From Ruminococcaceae bacterium UBA6416 (GTDB taxonomy: Bacteria > Bacillota > Clostridia > Oscillospirales > Acutalibacteraceae), in the NCBI GenBank assembly GCA_002438505.1, contig DJPI01000010.1:1-64000 (forward strand): a DNA stretch of 64,000 nt, in the 5' to 3' direction. Positions 62,278 through 64,000 of this stretch are shown here, one piece after another. The notes under the pieces are model-generated. The model made no database searches, was not told the origin of the DNA, and saw only the letters and a list, made by a program, of their open reading frames with translations. A program made the position numbers and the translations under genes. The first letter of the stretch is position 1; every line of letters begins with the position of its first letter.

Positions 62278-62321
62278 ACCGCTGATTAATCTTAATTAAA
62301 AATTAGTCAGCGGTTTTTTTA
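62278..62321 (+). terminator. Terminator-like hairpin at the 5' end of the LRR gene leader
   Basis: ACCGCTGATTAAT (62278-62290) pairs with ATTAGTCAGCGGT (62302-62314) with one wobble, followed by a run of T and then A. It lies directly after the promoter, within about 50 bases of the transcription start and before the coding region at 62364. Confidence 0.82.
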
Positions 62322-62363
62322 AAAAAACGCGGCTTTAAAAGGCTGTTAAGGAGGAAATTTTGC

Positions 62364-64000
62364 ATGAAGAAAACAACAAAAAAACTCGTTTCTCTTTTCC
62401 TTGCGGTGCTTATGCTGATGTCGTGCTTCGGCGCATCGGCTGCGGCGCAGGAAATTGAAACAACCCTTCCGGTTGTTGAGCTTGAAGGGACCGAAATGAA
62501 GCTCGGTGAGAAGTATCCGATTGACATTGATGACTTCTTAGGAAAGTTTATTCCGGAAAAAAGCGGCCTTTATGAGGTTTATGCTTTTAACGCCGGTCTG
62601 AATGCCTATAACAGCAGCGGCTGGTTTGAGGGTGAAACCGAAACTGGAAGCATACTCAAGGACGATGTGCTGTTCTATTGCGAAAAACAATTCCTTGAGC
62701 TTGAAAAAGGAAAGACCTATGCTTTTTCCTGTTATAGCTTGGAGGAAGATTATGATGCGTACGTGACGGTAAATTTCGTTTGCGCTCATGAAAATCAGGA
62801 AGAAAAGGCTGCCGTTGAGGTGACCTGCGGTATCGGTTACACCGCAGGCGTATATTGCAATGACTGCAAAAGGTGGTTGAGCGGCCATACGGCTGTTTTT
62901 AAACCGCATACCGATAAAAACGGCGACCATATCTGTGATGTTTGCAAGAAGGAAAGCCTCGACTCATACGGTGATATTGTTGACAGAAACGGCAAAAAGA
63001 ACGCAAGCTATAAGCTTTTCTCAGACGGAGAGCTTGTTGTTTCCGGCACCGGTGAGGTGAAATGGTTCAGCGTTTATGCTCTTGATAACGAGGATATCTG
63101 CCTGAATGAAAAGGTCAAAAAAATCATTGTTGAAGAGGGCATAACATCTCTTGGCTATAAAGCTTTTTACGACTTTAAATTTGTTGAATCCGTCTCGCTT
63201 CCGGAAAGTCTTGAAGCCATTGAAGAGCCGGGTCGGCTCATTGACAGCTCAGCCTTCAAAAAATTTGAGGTTTCGCCGAAGAATAAAGCATTCAGTGCCA
63301 AAGACGGCGTGCTTTTCAGCAAGGACAAAAAGGTTCTTCTTGCCTATCCCGGCGGAAAGACCGAAAAAAGCTACACCGTTCCTCAGGAAGTTGAACGCAT
63401 TGGAGAACGCGCGTTCCGCTATGCCTCTGACCTTGAAGCATTGAATCTTCCGGAGAGTCTGCGCTTTGTTGGCAGTTTGGCATTCCCGGAGCATATGGAA
63501 AAAACCGAGGGCTGCGTGAAGTATGTCGGCTCTGTTGCAGTTGGAACGCAAGAAACCGATGAAGGAGAACTTCCGAGCGTTATCAGAGTCAGAAAGGGCA
63601 CAAAAATTCTTGCCGAATATGCTTTTGAGGATGCTGATGTTAGAGGTATTGCTCTTCCGGAAGGACTCATTTCAATCTCTAACGGTGCTTTTGAAACCTT
63701 GGGAGTAAGCAGCATTATTCTTCCGCAGACCGTGAAGTATATTGAGGACGGCGCTTTTTCCCAGTGCTACATTAACAACCTCGTTGTTCCGGCATCGGTT
63801 GAATATTTTGGAGATAACGGCTTCAAAAATCTTGAAGCGATAGCTTTCCTTAACTCGAACTGCAAAATCGGAGCATTGTACAACGGTTATGCCTTCATTG
63901 AGGACGGTTCTTTCCCGGTTGAGCTTATTGCAGGCTTCAGCGGCTCAACGGCTGAAAAGAGTGCAAAGGAAAACGGCGCAATGTTTGCTGCTCTTGATGA
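62364..64000 (+). CDS. Secreted BspA-type leucine-rich-repeat protein (partial)
   Basis: The gene runs off the window edge; 545 full codons are visible. AAGGAGG lies 15-9 bases before ATG 62364. Signal peptide about 1-29. A beta region follows, then one Cys-x-x-Cys unit (C-G-I-G-Y-T-A-G-V-Y-C-N-D-C and H-I-C-D-V-C) like those of the protein at 41150. From about residue 205 come BspA-type leucine-rich repeats (V-E-S-V-S-L-P-E-S-L-E-A-I, G-E-R-A-F-R-Y, I-S-N-G-A-F). Such proteins are surface adhesins in gut bacteria. The C-terminus, and whether it carries an amphipathic tail, cannot be seen. Confidence 0.88.
   Translation, partial: MKKTTKKLVSLFLAVLMLMSCFGASAAAQEIETTLPVVELEGTEMKLGEKYPIDIDDFLGKFIPEKSGLYEVYAFNAGLNAYNSSGWFEGETETGSILKDDVLFYCEKQFLELEKGKTYAFSCYSLEEDYDAYVTVNFVCAHENQEEKAAVEVTCGIGYTAGVYCNDCKRWLSGHTAVFKPHTDKNGDHICDVCKKESLDSYGDIVDRNGKKNASYKLFSDGELVVSGTGEVKWFSVYALDNEDICLNEKVKKIIVEEGITSLGYKAFYDFKFVESVSLPESLEAIEEPGRLIDSSAFKKFEVSPKNKAFSAKDGVLFSKDKKVLLAYPGGKTEKSYTVPQEVERIGERAFRYASDLEALNLPESLRFVGSLAFPEHMEKTEGCVKYVGSVAVGTQETDEGELPSVIRVRKGTKILAEYAFEDADVRGIALPEGLISISNGAFETLGVSSIILPQTVKYIEDGAFSQCYINNLVVPASVEYFGDNGFKNLEAIAFLNSNCKIGALYNGYAFIEDGSFPVELIAGFSGSTAEKSAKENGAMFAALD

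Overview
The window reads as chromosomal DNA of a low-to-moderate-GC Gram-positive anaerobe of the class Clostridia, most like an uncultured gut member of the Oscillospirales/Ruminococcaceae. The grounds are the gene order pyrH-frr-uppS-cdsA-dxr-rseP-ispG-polC, PolC itself, a T-box before hisS-aspS, mreBCD-mrdA followed by minD-like and mgsA genes, DUF4364, CDP-ribitol genes, an anaerobic sulfatase maturase, and secreted proteins with InlB-type and Cys-x-x-Cys repeats. Taxonomy is inferred from gene content only. I see no tRNA, rRNA, prophage, insertion sequence or CRISPR array.

Layout. Positions 1-1000 hold a gene-poor start and two free-standing micropeptide genes. From 1040 to 2934 there are a DUF4143-type ATPase and a YbaK-type deacylase on the minus strand, with three evenly spaced palindromes upstream of the ATPase. 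Positions 3143-8816 carry PcrA helicase and two tandem secreted lipase-like proteins. From 8973 to 21880 runs a long housekeeping cluster: UMP kinase, ribosome recycling, undecaprenyl and CDP-diacylglycerol synthesis, MEP-pathway enzymes, site-2 protease, a PolC that lacks its usual exonuclease insert, and two RNA methyltransferases. From 21980 to 31885 are a lipoprotein, a class A PBP with RuvX, and a complete opp-type peptide transporter. From 32084 to 43150 is an accessory stretch: small secreted proteins, YfbR, a sulfatase with its radical-SAM maturase, two more micropeptide genes, a secreted hydrolase, a DtxR-type regulator and a large secreted Cys-repeat protein. From 43223 to 54839 lie tarIJ, the mre/PBP2 elongation operon with a MinD-like ATPase, MgsA, and T-box-controlled hisS-aspS. 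From 55002 to the end are a secreted phosphoesterase, an M23 peptidase, a GH43 enzyme, a HAD phosphatase, MerR relics, a CMD protein and a leucine-rich-repeat protein cut by the window edge.

The most unusual signal is a set of four leaderless micropeptides of 30-50 residues (425-577, 807-953, 38973-39065, 39323-39448). Each has its own near-consensus promoter with a 17-base spacer, a strong ribosome binding site and its own terminator. All are Trp/Phe/Tyr-rich amphipathic helices, and the first two use strongly biased codons. Three of the promoters share an extended block before the -35 box. Helices of the same character form the C-terminal tails of secreted proteins encoded here (5595-7199, 7224-8816, 32084-32527 and, between Cys clusters, 41150-43150). 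This suggests a membrane- or envelope-binding module used both alone and as a tail, somewhat like phenol-soluble modulins. Function is not shown by sequence alone.

How the genes work together. Most of the window serves envelope growth: lipid carrier (dxr, ispG, uppS), phospholipid precursor (cdsA), peptidoglycan synthesis and shape (PBP1A-type, PBP2, mreBCD), teichoic-type polymer precursor (tarIJ) and wall hydrolysis (M23). Interleaved secreted hydrolases, a sulfatase system, GH43 and peptide uptake fit a host-associated scavenger.
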